Shown: positions 55,759 to 64,000 of the stretch, one piece after another
How the letters are laid out: every line of letters begins with the position of its first letter
Numbering within the stretch: position 1 is the stretch's first letter
Origin: Camelimonas abortus
Lineage (GTDB): Bacteria > Pseudomonadota > Alphaproteobacteria > Rhizobiales > Beijerinckiaceae
NCBI RefSeq assembly: GCF_042647165.1
Contig: NZ_JBHRUV010000004.1
Length of the DNA: 64,000 nucleotides
Reading direction: 5' to 3' (one strand)
The notes under the pieces: model-generated
Seen by the model: only the letters and a program-made list of their open reading frames with translations
The model's database searches: none
Told to the model about the DNA's origin: nothing
Made by a program: the position numbers and the translations under genes

Positions 55759-55759
55759 C

Positions 55760-56686
55760 ATGGCGGCGAGACCTGTCGACCTGGCCGGAGCCGCCGCCGC
55801 CATCGCCGTGCTGGCGCTGACGCCGCTGTGGTTTGACTCCAGCTATCTCACCGGCGTGCTCACCGTGTGCGTCATCTACGCCATCTGGGCGAGCAGCTGG
55901 GACTTCATGTCCGGCCTCACCGGCCGTGAGAACTTCGGCCATTCGCTGTTCATCGGCGCGGGCGCCTACACCGCCGGCTTCCTTTCCAGCATCTGGATGG
56001 CCAGTCCGTGGCTCAGCCTGCCGCTCTCGGTGGTGGTGGCGGTGGCGTTCGCGCTGTTGGTGGGGTTCCCGACGCTGCGGCTGCGCGGGCCCTATTTCGC
56101 CCTGGCGATGCTCTCGGCCGCCGCCATCATGCAGCGGCTGATGCTGATTTTCTGGGAGTACACCGGCGGCGAGGAGGGCATCTACGGCCTTGAGCCGCTG
56201 GTCCATGACCCGCTGCACTATTACTGGTTCGTGCTGGCGGTCATGGTGGTCACCGTCGCCATACTGACGCTGGCGGCGCAGTCGAACTGGGGCCTGCTGC
56301 TGCGGGCGATCCGCGGCGACGAGGCCGCCTGCCAGGCCTCCGGCATCAACATCACCTTTTACAAGATCGCCTCGCTGGCGGTGAGCGCGGCCTTCGCCGG
56401 ACTGGGCGGAGCGCTCTACGCCCACTACCAGCTTCAGGTGAGCCCGCCGCTGTTTTCGGTGGTGACCTCCATCACCGTGATCATCATGGTCTATGTGGGC
56501 GGCATGGGCACGATCTGGGGGCCGGCGATCGGCGCCATCCTGCTGACGCTGCTTACCGAAATGCTGCGCGGCTTCGGCGAGTACCGGCTGTGGATCTACA
56601 CCCTGGTGCTGATCTTCATCCTGTTCTTCCTGCCGGGCGGACTGGTGGCTCCCTTGTGGCGACGGCTGACGGGAGGACGGCGATGA
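55760..56686 (+). CDS. livM: HAAT ABC transporter permease LivM (system 1)
   Basis: A 308-residue second permease, start right after the livH stop. LivM motif SWDFMSGLTGRENFGHSLF near residue 50, and the coupling loop RAIRGDEAACQASGINITFYK. Ends overlapping livG by ATGA. Confidence 0.94.
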   Translation: MAARPVDLAGAAAAIAVLALTPLWFDSSYLTGVLTVCVIYAIWASSWDFMSGLTGRENFGHSLFIGAGAYTAGFLSSIWMASPWLSLPLSVVVAVAFALLVGFPTLRLRGPYFALAMLSAAAIMQRLMLIFWEYTGGEEGIYGLEPLVHDPLHYYWFVLAVMVVTVAILTLAAQSNWGLLLRAIRGDEAACQASGINITFYKIASLAVSAAFAGLGGALYAHYQLQVSPPLFSVVTSITVIIMVYVGGMGTIWGPAIGAILLTLLTEMLRGFGEYRLWIYTLVLIFILFFLPGGLVAPLWRRLTGGRR

Positions 56687-57429
56687 GCGCGCCGCTGCTT
56701 GAAGTCCGCGACCTGCGCAAACGCTTCGGCGGCCTGGTGGCGGTGAAGGACGTGAGCTTCACCGTCGGCTCCGGCGAGATCGTCGGCATCCTTGGGCCCA
56801 ACGGCGCCGGCAAGACCACCCTGTTCAACCTCATCACCGGCTTCATTCCGCCGGATTCCGGCGAGGTGATCTTCGACGGGCGCTCCATCCGCGGCCTCGC
56901 GCCATGGCGGGTGGTGAACCACGGGCTGGCGCGCACCTTCCAGCTGACCCGTCCGTTCCTCGGCATGACGGTGGTGGAGAACCTGCTGGTGGCGAGCCAG
57001 GCGCCCAGGGTGCGCCATCACGCCCATGGCGAAGCGCGCGCCCTGGAGATCCTCGAGCTGGTGGGGCTGCGCGACAAGGCTTACGGGCCGGTGGAGATCC
57101 TGCCCTACGGCGACCTGCGGCGGCTGGAGATCGCCCGTGCGCTGGCCACCCAGCCGCGGCTGCTGCTGCTGGACGAGCCTTTCGCCGGCCTCGGCTCCAG
57201 CGAGATCGCGCCGCTCTCGGAGCTGATCCGCCGCCTGCACGATGAGGAGGGGCTCACCATTCTCATCATCGAGCACAAGCTGCGCGAGTTCATGGCGCTG
57301 ACCTCGCGCGTCATCGCGCTCGACTTCGGCGAGGTGATCGGAGTCGGCGCGCCGTCCGACATCGTGCGCAATCCGCGCGTGGTGGAGGCCTATATCGGGC
57401 GGAAGGAGGACGCCGGTGACGCTGCTTGA
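56683..57429 (+). CDS. livG: HAAT ABC transporter ATP-binding protein LivG (system 1)
   Basis: A 248-residue ATPase. Walker A GPNGAGKTT at 38-46, LivG-type signature LPYGDLRRLEIARAL in place of LSGGQ, Walker B LLLLDEPFAGL, switch His in IIEHKL. GGGAGG upstream. Confidence 0.95.
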   Translation: MSAPLLEVRDLRKRFGGLVAVKDVSFTVGSGEIVGILGPNGAGKTTLFNLITGFIPPDSGEVIFDGRSIRGLAPWRVVNHGLARTFQLTRPFLGMTVVENLLVASQAPRVRHHAHGEARALEILELVGLRDKAYGPVEILPYGDLRRLEIARALATQPRLLLLDEPFAGLGSSEIAPLSELIRRLHDEEGLTILIIEHKLREFMALTSRVIALDFGEVIGVGAPSDIVRNPRVVEAYIGRKEDAGDAA

Positions 57430-58123
57430 AATCCGCGACCTGCAGGTTCGCTACGGCAAGGCCCTGGCGATCGAGTCCATCTCCCTGACCGTGCAGGCGG
57501 GCGAGCTGGTGGGGGTTCTGGGGCCCAACGGCACCGGCAAGACCACGCTGCTGCGCGCCATCTCCGGAACCCTGCCCTATACGGGCGTCATCCGCTTCGA
57601 CGGCCAGGACATCGCCGGCGCGCCGGCCCACCGGCTGGTGGCGCGCGGCATCTGCCACTGTCCCGAAGGGCGGCGGCTGTTCCCGGAGCTCTCGGTGCTG
57701 AAGAACCTCGAGCTGGGCGCCTATCTGCGACAGGACAGGGATGAGGTGGCGCGCGACCTGGAGATGGTCTACGGCCTGTTTCCGGTGCTGCGCCAGCGTC
57801 GCGACCAGCAGGCCAGCACCCTCTCCGGCGGCGAGCAGCAGATGGTAGCCATCGGCCGCGCCCTGATGGGCCGGCCCAGGCTGCTGCTGCTGGACGAGCC
57901 CTCCGTCGGCATCGCCCACAAGCTTAAAATGCAGATCTTCGACTCCATCGCCGAGATACGGAACCGCGGCATGGCGATCCTGATCGTGGAGCAGGACGCC
58001 GCCTCGACCCTCGCCATCGTCGACCGCGCCTATGTGCTGGAGCACGGCCGCGCCGTGCGCGAAGGCAGCGCGAAGGAGATGCAGGGCGACGACTATATCC
58101 GTCAGGTCTATCTCGGCGTGTGA
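57416..58123 (+). CDS. livF: HAAT ABC transporter ATP-binding protein LivF (system 1)
   Basis: A 235-residue ATPase from GTG 57416, overlapping the livG end by 14 bp. Walker A GPNGTGKTT, LSGGEQQM signature, LLLLDEPSVGI, VEQDA instead of VEHD/VEQN at the switch. Last gene of system 1; terminator follows. Confidence 0.95.
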   Translation: MTLLEIRDLQVRYGKALAIESISLTVQAGELVGVLGPNGTGKTTLLRAISGTLPYTGVIRFDGQDIAGAPAHRLVARGICHCPEGRRLFPELSVLKNLELGAYLRQDRDEVARDLEMVYGLFPVLRQRRDQQASTLSGGEQQMVAIGRALMGRPRLLLLDEPSVGIAHKLKMQIFDSIAEIRNRGMAILIVEQDAASTLAIVDRAYVLEHGRAVREGSAKEMQGDDYIRQVYLGV

Positions 58124-58188
58124 TCGCCGGCCAGGCCGGGGGCAGGAGGCGGCCGCCGCTGGCGCTGGCGAAAAGAGCCAGGCAAGGA

Positions 58189-58214
58189 AAAGGCCCGGAT
58201 CGCTCCGGGCCTTT
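58189..58214. terminator. Shared bidirectional terminator between the two HAAT operons
   Basis: Perfect 11-bp stem (58189-58199 with 58204-58214) with loop TCGC, flanked by AAA/TTT on both sides so it can end transcripts in both directions (livF of system 1 and livM of system 2). Confidence 0.9.
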
Positions 58215-58245
58215 GTCACTGGCGGCTCTGGTCGCCGGCGCGGGC

Positions 58246-59226
58246 TCAGCCGCGCTTGCGATCCATGAAGGCGTTGAACTCGCCGACGATGCCGCGGCGG
58301 AACACCAGCACGCAGATCACGAAGATCGTGCCGATCACCACCGGAACCGGCAGCGACGAGGTGGCGAGATAGTTCTCCAGGCTCACCACCAGCACGGCGC
58401 CGATGATTGGCCCCATCAGCGTGCCGATGCCGCCGAGCAGGGTCATCAGCACCACCTCGCCGGACATCTGGAAGCCCACGTCGGTCAGCGAGGCCAGCTG
58501 GAACACCAGCGCCTTGGTGGCGCCCGCAAGGCCCGCCAGCGTCGCCGAGATGACGAAGGCGCCCAGCTTGTAGCGCGAGACGCGGTAACCGAGCGAAATG
58601 GCGCGCTGCTCGTTCTCACGGATGGCCTTGAGGATCGAGCCGAAGGGCGAATGCACCACACGCCACAGGAAGGCGAAGCCGATGAGGAACACCGCCGCGA
58701 CGAAGTAGTAGATGTTGTAGGGATTGGCGAGGTCGATGAAGCCGAAGAGCTTGCCGCGCGGCACGCCCTGGATGCCGTCCTCGCCGCCGGTGAACGGCGC
58801 CTGCAGGCAGAAGAAGTAGAACATCTGCGCCAGCGCCATGGTGATCATGGCGAAATAGATGCCCTGGCGCTTGATGGCCACATAGCCGAACACCAGCCCC
58901 ATGAGCGCCGCGAAGGCGGTGCCGGTGAGAATGGCGATTTCCGGCGGGAAGCCCCACACCTTGATGGCGTGGGCGCTGATGTAGGCGGCGCCGCCGAAGA
59001 AGGCGGCGTGGCCGAAGGAGAGCAGGCCGACATAGCCAAGAAGGAGATTGAACGCCGCCGCGAACAGGGCGAAGCACAACACCTTCATGACGAAGACGGG
59101 ATAGACGAGGAACGGCGCGACAAGGATCACCAGCAGGCCGATGATGATCAGCGCCACGGTGCGCGATGAGGTCTTGTTCCCGACAGCCACATCCGCAGCG
59201 TTCGGTGAGACGGCTTTCGTAGCCAT
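58246..59226 (-). CDS. livM: HAAT ABC transporter permease LivM (system 2)
   Basis: A 326-residue permease; LLLGYVGLLSFGHAAFFGGAAY motif region, KAIRENEQRAISLGYRVSRYK coupling loop, and a hydrophilic Lys/Arg-rich end. Last gene of operon 2, which runs livK-livG-livF-livH-livM on the minus strand, a gene order different from system 1. Confidence 0.94.
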   Translation of the reverse strand: MATKAVSPNAADVAVGNKTSSRTVALIIIGLLVILVAPFLVYPVFVMKVLCFALFAAAFNLLLGYVGLLSFGHAAFFGGAAYISAHAIKVWGFPPEIAILTGTAFAALMGLVFGYVAIKRQGIYFAMITMALAQMFYFFCLQAPFTGGEDGIQGVPRGKLFGFIDLANPYNIYYFVAAVFLIGFAFLWRVVHSPFGSILKAIRENEQRAISLGYRVSRYKLGAFVISATLAGLAGATKALVFQLASLTDVGFQMSGEVVLMTLLGGIGTLMGPIIGAVLVVSLENYLATSSLPVPVVIGTIFVICVLVFRRGIVGEFNAFMDRKRG

Positions 59227-59229
59227 TGT

Positions 59230-60114
59230 TTATTCCTTCCCGAACAGGCCGGCCGGGCGCAGAAGCAGCACCAGCACCATGATGACGAAGATGACCGTGC
59301 TGGAGGCCTCCGGATAGAAGACCTTGGTGAGGCCCTCCACCAGGCCCAGCACGTAGCCGGTCACGACCGCGCCCATGATCGAGCCCATGCCGCCGATCAC
59401 CACCACCGCGAACACGATGATGACGATGTTCTGGCCCATGAGCGGGCTCACCTGGTACACGGGAGCCGCCAGCACGCCGGCCAGCGCCGCCAGACCCGCG
59501 CCGATGGCGTAGGTGAGCGTGAGCAGCCGCGGCACGTTCACGCCGAAGGCCTGGACGAGCGTCGGGTTTTCGGTTGCGGCGCGCAGATAGGCGCCGAACT
59601 TGGTCTTCTCGATCAGCAGCCAGGTGGCGAGGCACACCACCATCGACGCCACGATCACGAAGGCGCGGTACTTCGGCAGGATCATGAAACCGAGGTTGTA
59701 GGCGCCCTGGAAGGTGGAGGGGATCGAGTAGGGCTGGCCGGACGTGCCGTACCAGTGACGGAACATGCCCTCGATGACGAGGGCCAGGCCGAAGGTCAGC
59801 AACAGGCCGTACAGGTGGTCGAGGTTGTAGATGCGGGACAGCAGCAGCTTCTCGATGACCACGCCGACCAGCGCGACGCCGAGCGGCGCCAGCACCAGCG
59901 CCGGCCAGAAGCCGATGCCCGCGTAACGGAGCAGGAACCAGGCGAAGAAGGCGCCCAGCATGTACTGCGCGCCGTGCGCGAAGTTGATGACGCGAAGCAT
60001 GCCGAAAATGACCGCGAGGCCAAGACTCAGCATGGCGTAGAACGAGCCGTTGATGAGGCCGATAAGCAGCTGCCCCATCAGGGCCGGCATTGAGATTCCA
60101 AAGACGGTGACCAT
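59230..60114 (-). CDS. livH: HAAT ABC transporter permease LivH (system 2)
   Basis: A 294-residue permease starting MVTVFGISMPALMGQLLIGL, with LivH signature MLRVINFAHGAQYMLGAFFAW and about eight helices. It lies 3 nt before livM. Confidence 0.94.
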   Translation of the reverse strand: MVTVFGISMPALMGQLLIGLINGSFYAMLSLGLAVIFGMLRVINFAHGAQYMLGAFFAWFLLRYAGIGFWPALVLAPLGVALVGVVIEKLLLSRIYNLDHLYGLLLTFGLALVIEGMFRHWYGTSGQPYSIPSTFQGAYNLGFMILPKYRAFVIVASMVVCLATWLLIEKTKFGAYLRAATENPTLVQAFGVNVPRLLTLTYAIGAGLAALAGVLAAPVYQVSPLMGQNIVIIVFAVVVIGGMGSIMGAVVTGYVLGLVEGLTKVFYPEASSTVIFVIMVLVLLLRPAGLFGKE

Positions 60115-60126
60115 GCGTGGAGCGCC

Positions 60127-60831
60127 TTACAGACCGAGAGTTTCGTTGAGGCTTTCCATCCGGCCCTCGAGCTCGTCCGCCCGGAACGAGTCGATCATGT
60201 GGCCGTCTTCCATCACGTAGAAGCGGTCGGCCACCTTGCGGGCGAAACGGAAGTTCTGCTCGACCAGGAGGATGGTCATGCCCTTCTTCTTGAGGGCGCG
60301 GATGACGTCGCCGATGCGCTGGATGATCACCGGCGCGAGGCCCTCGGTCGGCTCGTCGAGCAGCAGGATGGTGGCGCCGGTGCGCAGGATGCGCGCGATG
60401 GCCAGCATCTGCTGCTCGCCGCCGGAAAGCTTGGTTCCCTGGCTGTTGCGGCGCTCCGCGAGGTTGGGGAACAGCTCGTAGATCTCGTCGAGGGTGAAGC
60501 CGCCGTCGGCCACCTTCGGCGGCAGCATCAGATTTTCATGCACGCTGAGCGAGGAGAAGATGCCGCGCTCCTCCGGCACGAAGCCAAGACCGGTATAGGC
60601 GATCTTGTGCAGCGGCAGCCCCATCAGGTCCCTGCCGTTCAGGCGGATGGAGCCCTGACGCCTGCGCAGCACGCCCATGATCGACTTCAGCGTCGTGGTC
60701 TTGCCGGCGCCGTTGCGTCCCAGCAGCGTGACCGTCTCGCCCCGGTAAACCTCAAGGTCGACGCCATGCAGCACATGGCTTTCGCCATACCAGGCCTGGA
60801 GGCCTTTCACCTCAAGCAGCGGCTCAGTCAT
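60127..60831 (-). CDS. livF: HAAT ABC transporter ATP-binding protein LivF (system 2)
   Basis: A 234-residue ATPase from MTEPLLEVKGLQAWYGES; the 8-codon longer frame (60855) is possible. Walker A GRNGAGKTT, signature LSGGEQQM, ILLLDEPTEGL, VEQNF. The start overlaps the livG stop by 8 bp. Confidence 0.94.
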   Translation of the reverse strand: MTEPLLEVKGLQAWYGESHVLHGVDLEVYRGETVTLLGRNGAGKTTTLKSIMGVLRRRQGSIRLNGRDLMGLPLHKIAYTGLGFVPEERGIFSSLSVHENLMLPPKVADGGFTLDEIYELFPNLAERRNSQGTKLSGGEQQMLAIARILRTGATILLLDEPTEGLAPVIIQRIGDVIRALKKKGMTILLVEQNFRFARKVADRFYVMEDGHMIDSFRADELEGRMESLNETLGL

Positions 60832-61630
60832 CGTCGGACCCCATGTAGGCTTCACGGACGCGAGGGTCCTGGCTGACGGTCTCGTAATCGCCCTCGGCGA
60901 GGATTTCGCCGCGCTGCAGCACGGTGACGGCGTCGCACAGGTCCTCCACCACGTGCAGGTTGTGCTCCACCATCACCACGGTGCGGCCGCGGGCGGCCTC
61001 CTTGATCAGCTCGGCGATGTGACCGATGTCCTCGTGGGCCATGCCGGCCATGGGCTCGTCCAGCAGCATCACGTCGGGCTCGAGCGCCAGGGTGGTGGCC
61101 AGCTCGAGCGCGCGCTTGCGGCCGTAGGACAGCTCGCCGGCGATGTGACTGACGTAATGCTCGAGCCCCACGGACTTCACCAGCTCGAACGCCCGGTCGT
61201 TGAGCACCGAAAGCGCCTTCTCCGACCTCCAGAACTGGGTGGCGAGATGGCCCGGCCGCTGCAGGGCGATGCGCACGTTCTCCAGCACGGACAGGCTGGG
61301 GAACACGGCCGAAATCTGGAACGAGCGCACCACGCCCATGCGCGCGATCTCCGCCGGCGGCAGGCCGGTGATGTCGCGGCCGCGATAGGTGATGACGCCG
61401 CGGGTCGGCTGCAGGAACTTGGTGAGCAGGTTGAAGCAGGTGGTCTTGCCGGCGCCGTTCGGTCCGATGAGGGCGTGGATGGAGCCCTCCCGGATCGACA
61501 GGTTCACGTCCTTGACCGCCACGAAGCCCTTGAACTCCTTGGTCAGCCCCCTCGCCGACAGCACGACGCCGTCGCCCGGGCCGCCGCCAGGGGCGGCGGC
61601 GCTGCTGTTGTGTTTTTCCTGTGTCGTCAT
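60824..61630 (-). CDS. livG: HAAT ABC transporter ATP-binding protein LivG (system 2)
   Basis: A 268-residue ATPase with a 25-residue polar N-terminal extension before LSARGLTKEFKGF. Walker A GPNGAGKTT, LSYGRKRALELATTL signature, VMLLDEPMAGM, VEHNL. It begins 1 nt after the livK stop, so translation is coupled. Confidence 0.94.
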   Translation of the reverse strand: MTTQEKHNSSAAAPGGGPGDGVVLSARGLTKEFKGFVAVKDVNLSIREGSIHALIGPNGAGKTTCFNLLTKFLQPTRGVITYRGRDITGLPPAEIARMGVVRSFQISAVFPSLSVLENVRIALQRPGHLATQFWRSEKALSVLNDRAFELVKSVGLEHYVSHIAGELSYGRKRALELATTLALEPDVMLLDEPMAGMAHEDIGHIAELIKEAARGRTVVMVEHNLHVVEDLCDAVTVLQRGEILAEGDYETVSQDPRVREAYMGSDDD

Positions 61631-61631
61631 T

Positions 61632-62891
61632 TCATTTCGCCAGCGGGCAGCCGCTCTCCTCGACGGTCATGAAAGCCTGATCGCCCGGAATGGTCGCCAG
61701 GAGCTTGTAATAATCGAAGGGTTTCTTGCTTTCCGAGGGCTTCTTGACCTCAAAAAGATACATGTCGTGGATCATGCGGCCGTTGGCCAGCACTTTGCCG
61801 TTACGGCTGAAGGCGTCTTCAACCGGCATTTCGCGCAGTTTCGCGGCCACGGCGTCGGCGTCGTCGGTGCCGGCCGCCTCAACGGCCTTCAGATACTGGC
61901 GCACGGCCGAATAGGTGCCCGCCTGGACCATGTTCGGCATGCGGCCGGTGACCTTCATGTAGCGCTCGCCGAATTCGCGCGCCTTGTCGTCAAGATCCCA
62001 GTAATAGCCTTCCGACAGCACCAGGCCGTTGGCGGCCGGCAGGCCGAGACCGTGCACCTCGGCCAGGGTTACGAGCAGCGAGGCCAGCTTCTGGCCGCCC
62101 TCGACGATGCCGAACTCCGCCGCGGCCTTGATGGCGTTGGAGGTGTCCATGCCGGCGTTGGCGAGGCCGACGACGTTGGCGCCCGAATTCTGCGCCTGCA
62201 GCAGGAAGGAGGAGAAGTCAGTGGTGTTCAGCGGGTGCCGCACCTGGCCGAGCACGCGGCCGCCGCGCGACTTCACGAATTTCGCCGTCTGCTCCTCGAG
62301 CGAATGGCCGAAGGCGTAGTCGGCGGTCAGGAAGAACCAGTCCTTGCCGCCATTGTCCACGAGCGCGCCGCCAACGGCCTTGGCCATGGCGTAGGTGTCG
62401 AAGGCCCAGTGGAAGCCGTAGGGCGAGCACTGCTTGCCGGTGAGCTCCGCCGTGGCCGCGCCGGTGACGATGTTGATGCGTTTCTTCTCGCGCGTCAGCT
62501 GCTGCACGGCGAGGGCCGCCGACGAGGTGGTGAGCTCGACGATGGCGTCCACCTTGTCAGAGTCATACCACTGGCGGGCGATGGCCGAGGCGATGTCCGC
62601 CTTGTTCTGGTGGTCCGCGTCAACCAGCTCGACCGGAACGCCGAGCACCTTGCCGCCGAACTCCTCAATGGCGAGACGGGCCGCCGCCACCGAGCCCTTC
62701 CCGCCGAAATCCGCGTAAACGCCGGACTGGTCGTTGAGCACGCCGATGCGCACGACGTTGTCCGAAAATTTCCCGGCTGCGGGCTTGTCAGTCGCCTGCG
62801 CGAAAGCGCCGCCAGCGACCAGCGCCGACGCCGCCACAGCAGCCATGACGTACCGTCCGGCGCGGGCGCATTTATTGACCAATTCCGCCAT
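61632..62891 (-). CDS. livK: HAAT ABC transporter substrate-binding protein (system 2)
   Basis: A 419-residue periplasmic binding protein; signal peptide ending AGGAFAQA (about residue 32). Body: VRIGVLNDQSGVYADFGGKG, ASAIARQWYDSDKVDAIVEL, CSPYGFHWAFDTYAMA, FFLTADYAFGHSLEEQ. The AIVEL and DTYA patterns belong to the group of Liv-like proteins often linked to aromatic acids or amides rather than leucine. First gene of operon 2. Confidence 0.93.
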   Translation of the reverse strand: MAELVNKCARAGRYVMAAVAASALVAGGAFAQATDKPAAGKFSDNVVRIGVLNDQSGVYADFGGKGSVAAARLAIEEFGGKVLGVPVELVDADHQNKADIASAIARQWYDSDKVDAIVELTTSSAALAVQQLTREKKRINIVTGAATAELTGKQCSPYGFHWAFDTYAMAKAVGGALVDNGGKDWFFLTADYAFGHSLEEQTAKFVKSRGGRVLGQVRHPLNTTDFSSFLLQAQNSGANVVGLANAGMDTSNAIKAAAEFGIVEGGQKLASLLVTLAEVHGLGLPAANGLVLSEGYYWDLDDKAREFGERYMKVTGRMPNMVQAGTYSAVRQYLKAVEAAGTDDADAVAAKLREMPVEDAFSRNGKVLANGRMIHDMYLFEVKKPSESKKPFDYYKLLATIPGDQAFMTVEESGCPLAK

Positions 62892-63427
62892 ATTCGGCCT
62901 CCCAAAACGGGCGCAGGCCCGTGTCCAGATCCCGGCAGGATTGACGCAAACGCATACGTCAACACCTTGGCGGGAACGCTAATGACCTTGCTTTCCAGCG
63001 ACTTGTCAAGGCAGCGCCGCCGAATCGGGCCGCTGCCCCTGGCAATTGTCCAACAGCATGTTGTGAACAGCCCGGCGCCACAATTCGACATTCGGACGGA
63101 GGATAATTGGCGCCGCTGATTCGCCTGCGCCCCTGCCAGCGGGCCCCTGCGCGGCGGCGCGACGGCGGCGCGTGGCCGGCGGCCGGCGCATGGGCGCCGC
63201 GCCATCGCCCTGAAACGGCCAGGAATGGCGGCTTTATCAGGACACGCGGAAGGCGCGCCGGGCGCTGGCCGGAAACCGGCGGAAAGCCCCTCGCGCATTG
63301 CCTGACCGCAACGAATGCTGCCGTCACGTTACCCAGCGACAGCCCTGGGGCGGCGCGATCATCCTGATGTCCGCATGCCGGCCCCGGTTTATCCACCGGG
63401 CGCCCGCGACCGGGAAAACGGTGAACC
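62892..63427. other. Region upstream of the second HAAT operon
   Basis: 536 bp between two divergent genes, with an AT-richer part at 62950-63110 that holds the promoter of livK system 2. No gene; the long open frame across it on the minus strand (Ala-rich) is compositional. Confidence 0.45.
62980..63009 (-). promoter_or_regulatory. Candidate promoter of the second HAAT operon
   Basis: On the minus strand a perfect TTGACA -35 (63009-63004), 18-nt spacer and a weak -10 TCATTA (62985-62980), about 90 bp upstream of livK. The -35 is strong, the -10 poor. Confidence 0.4.
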
Positions 63428-64000
63428 ATGGCTGAGGCGAAGAACCGGGACGGAGACACCTCCCGGCCCCAGAATGACAAGGCGACCAACAAGGCGACCG
63501 GCGACGGCGGCGCGAAGACCGCCGGCGCCGGACGGCGCGACGCCACGAAGGCGGCCCGCCGTGCGACGAAGGGCGCCGCCGCGGACGCAGCGCCTGCCCT
63601 GGATGGCGGCTCCGCCGACGCCGCGCCGTCCCCGGCGAAAGGGCGGAAGTCTGCGGCGGCGAAGCCTTCCGGCGCGAAGCCTGCGGACAGCGGCGCGGAC
63701 AGGAGCAGGAGCGCGGACAGGAATGAAGCCGGAGCGGCCGCGGCGCCCCCTGTCGCCGGGAGTGGGACGGACGGGAGCGGCCCCGGCGAGGGAACGCCCG
63801 CGTCCGCCGCGACGCCCGTCGCCGACGGCGCCGCGCCGACGCCGGTTGTAACCCGCGACCAGCGCGCCGGCGCGCCCTGCCGCCCCGCCGAACCGAAGGC
63901 TGACTGGTCGCCCGGACGCAAGGACCGCGAAGCGGCCGGCGCGGCGGCGGTCGGCCCGGGCGGCGGCGCGCTNACTCGGCGGCGGCGCGCTGCGCGCCGC
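63428..64000 (+). CDS. Ala/Lys/Pro-rich hypothetical protein, N-terminal part (runs off the window)
   Basis: Open from ATG 63428 (MAEAKNRDGDTSRPQNDKAT) to the window end, about 190 codons without a stop. Low complexity: Lys-Ala-Gly repeats such as KATGDGGAKTAGAGRRDATK, then Ala/Pro. GC-rich third positions support coding. No domain recognised; could be an acidic/basic tail of a DNA- or granule-binding protein, but this is guesswork. An ambiguous base at 63973 makes the last codons unreliable. Confidence 0.45.
   Translation, partial: MAEAKNRDGDTSRPQNDKATNKATGDGGAKTAGAGRRDATKAARRATKGAAADAAPALDGGSADAAPSPAKGRKSAAAKPSGAKPADSGADRSRSADRNEAGAAAAPPVAGSGTDGSGPGEGTPASAATPVADGAAPTPVVTRDQRAGAPCRPAEPKADWSPGRKDREAAGAAAVGPGGGAXTRRRRAARR
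63973..63973. other. Ambiguous base (N), probable assembly join
   Basis: The only N in the window. The 11-mer GGCGGCGCGCT occurs just before it (63962-63972) and again 8 nt after it (63981-63991), as expected where two contig ends were joined. Confidence 0.6.

Noticed and set aside
62959..63921. 320-codon minus-strand frame at the right end
   Set aside because: Ala/Pro/Ser low complexity; crosses the promoter of livK and lies antisense to a better frame at 63428.

Overview
The window is a very GC-rich stretch of alphaproteobacterial chromosome, most likely from the order Hyphomicrobiales (Rhizobiales). The evidence is: an alphaproteobacterial SOS box (GTTC-N7-GTTC) in front of imuA-imuB-dnaE2; the block dnaK-dnaJ-pmtA-pyrF-DUF1330-dapB-gpmA; an FzlA-type GST next to queG and uppP; an OlsB-like acyltransferase; and PmtA. 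I cannot name the genus. No rRNA, CRISPR array or intact insertion sequence was seen. There is one tRNA (Ser, CGA).

Layout. 1-2655: the end of an RND efflux permease, then a damaged haem-iron locus (haem-degrading monooxygenase, the 3' remnant of hmuU, intact hmuV). 2807-6250: pyruvate carboxylase. 6591-13767: a LysR regulator divergent from allophanate hydrolase plus a NitT/TauT-type ABC importer, followed by an HGGYW alpha/beta hydrolase and a small unknown protein; together this looks like uptake and breakdown of a ureide or carbamoyl compound. 14162-20874: ureJ converging on the urease operon ureABCEFGD. Both nitrogen modules end in ammonia and CO2. 21257-22938: a serine recombinase that has lost catalytic residues, next to about 1.1 kb without genes.

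22939-28327: the SOS-inducible mutagenesis cassette imuA-imuB-dnaE2, with imuB frameshifted in a run of eight C. 28732-33226: tRNA-Ser, a degenerate GGDEF/EAL protein, rpmF, mtgA, ispA. 33315-46317: housekeeping genes (gpmA, dapB, pyrF, pmtA, dnaJ, dnaK, nth, uppP, fzlA, queG). 46357-53333: an OlsB-like acyltransferase and an accessory catabolic group (CoA-transferase, APH-like kinase, SDR, TetR regulator, FMN hydroxy-acid oxidase, DUF1636).

53542-62891: two complete branched-chain-amino-acid-type (HAAT) ABC importers facing each other across one shared hairpin terminator. The window ends in an Ala/Lys-rich reading frame interrupted by an ambiguous base at 63973 that looks like an assembly join.

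No clearly new defence or mobile system was found. The best leads are the imuB homopolymer frameshift, the catalytically altered recombinase, the truncated haem transporter, the allophanate hydrolase/ABC/hydrolase group with its unknown small protein, and several perfect palindromes at promoters, notably in front of ureA.
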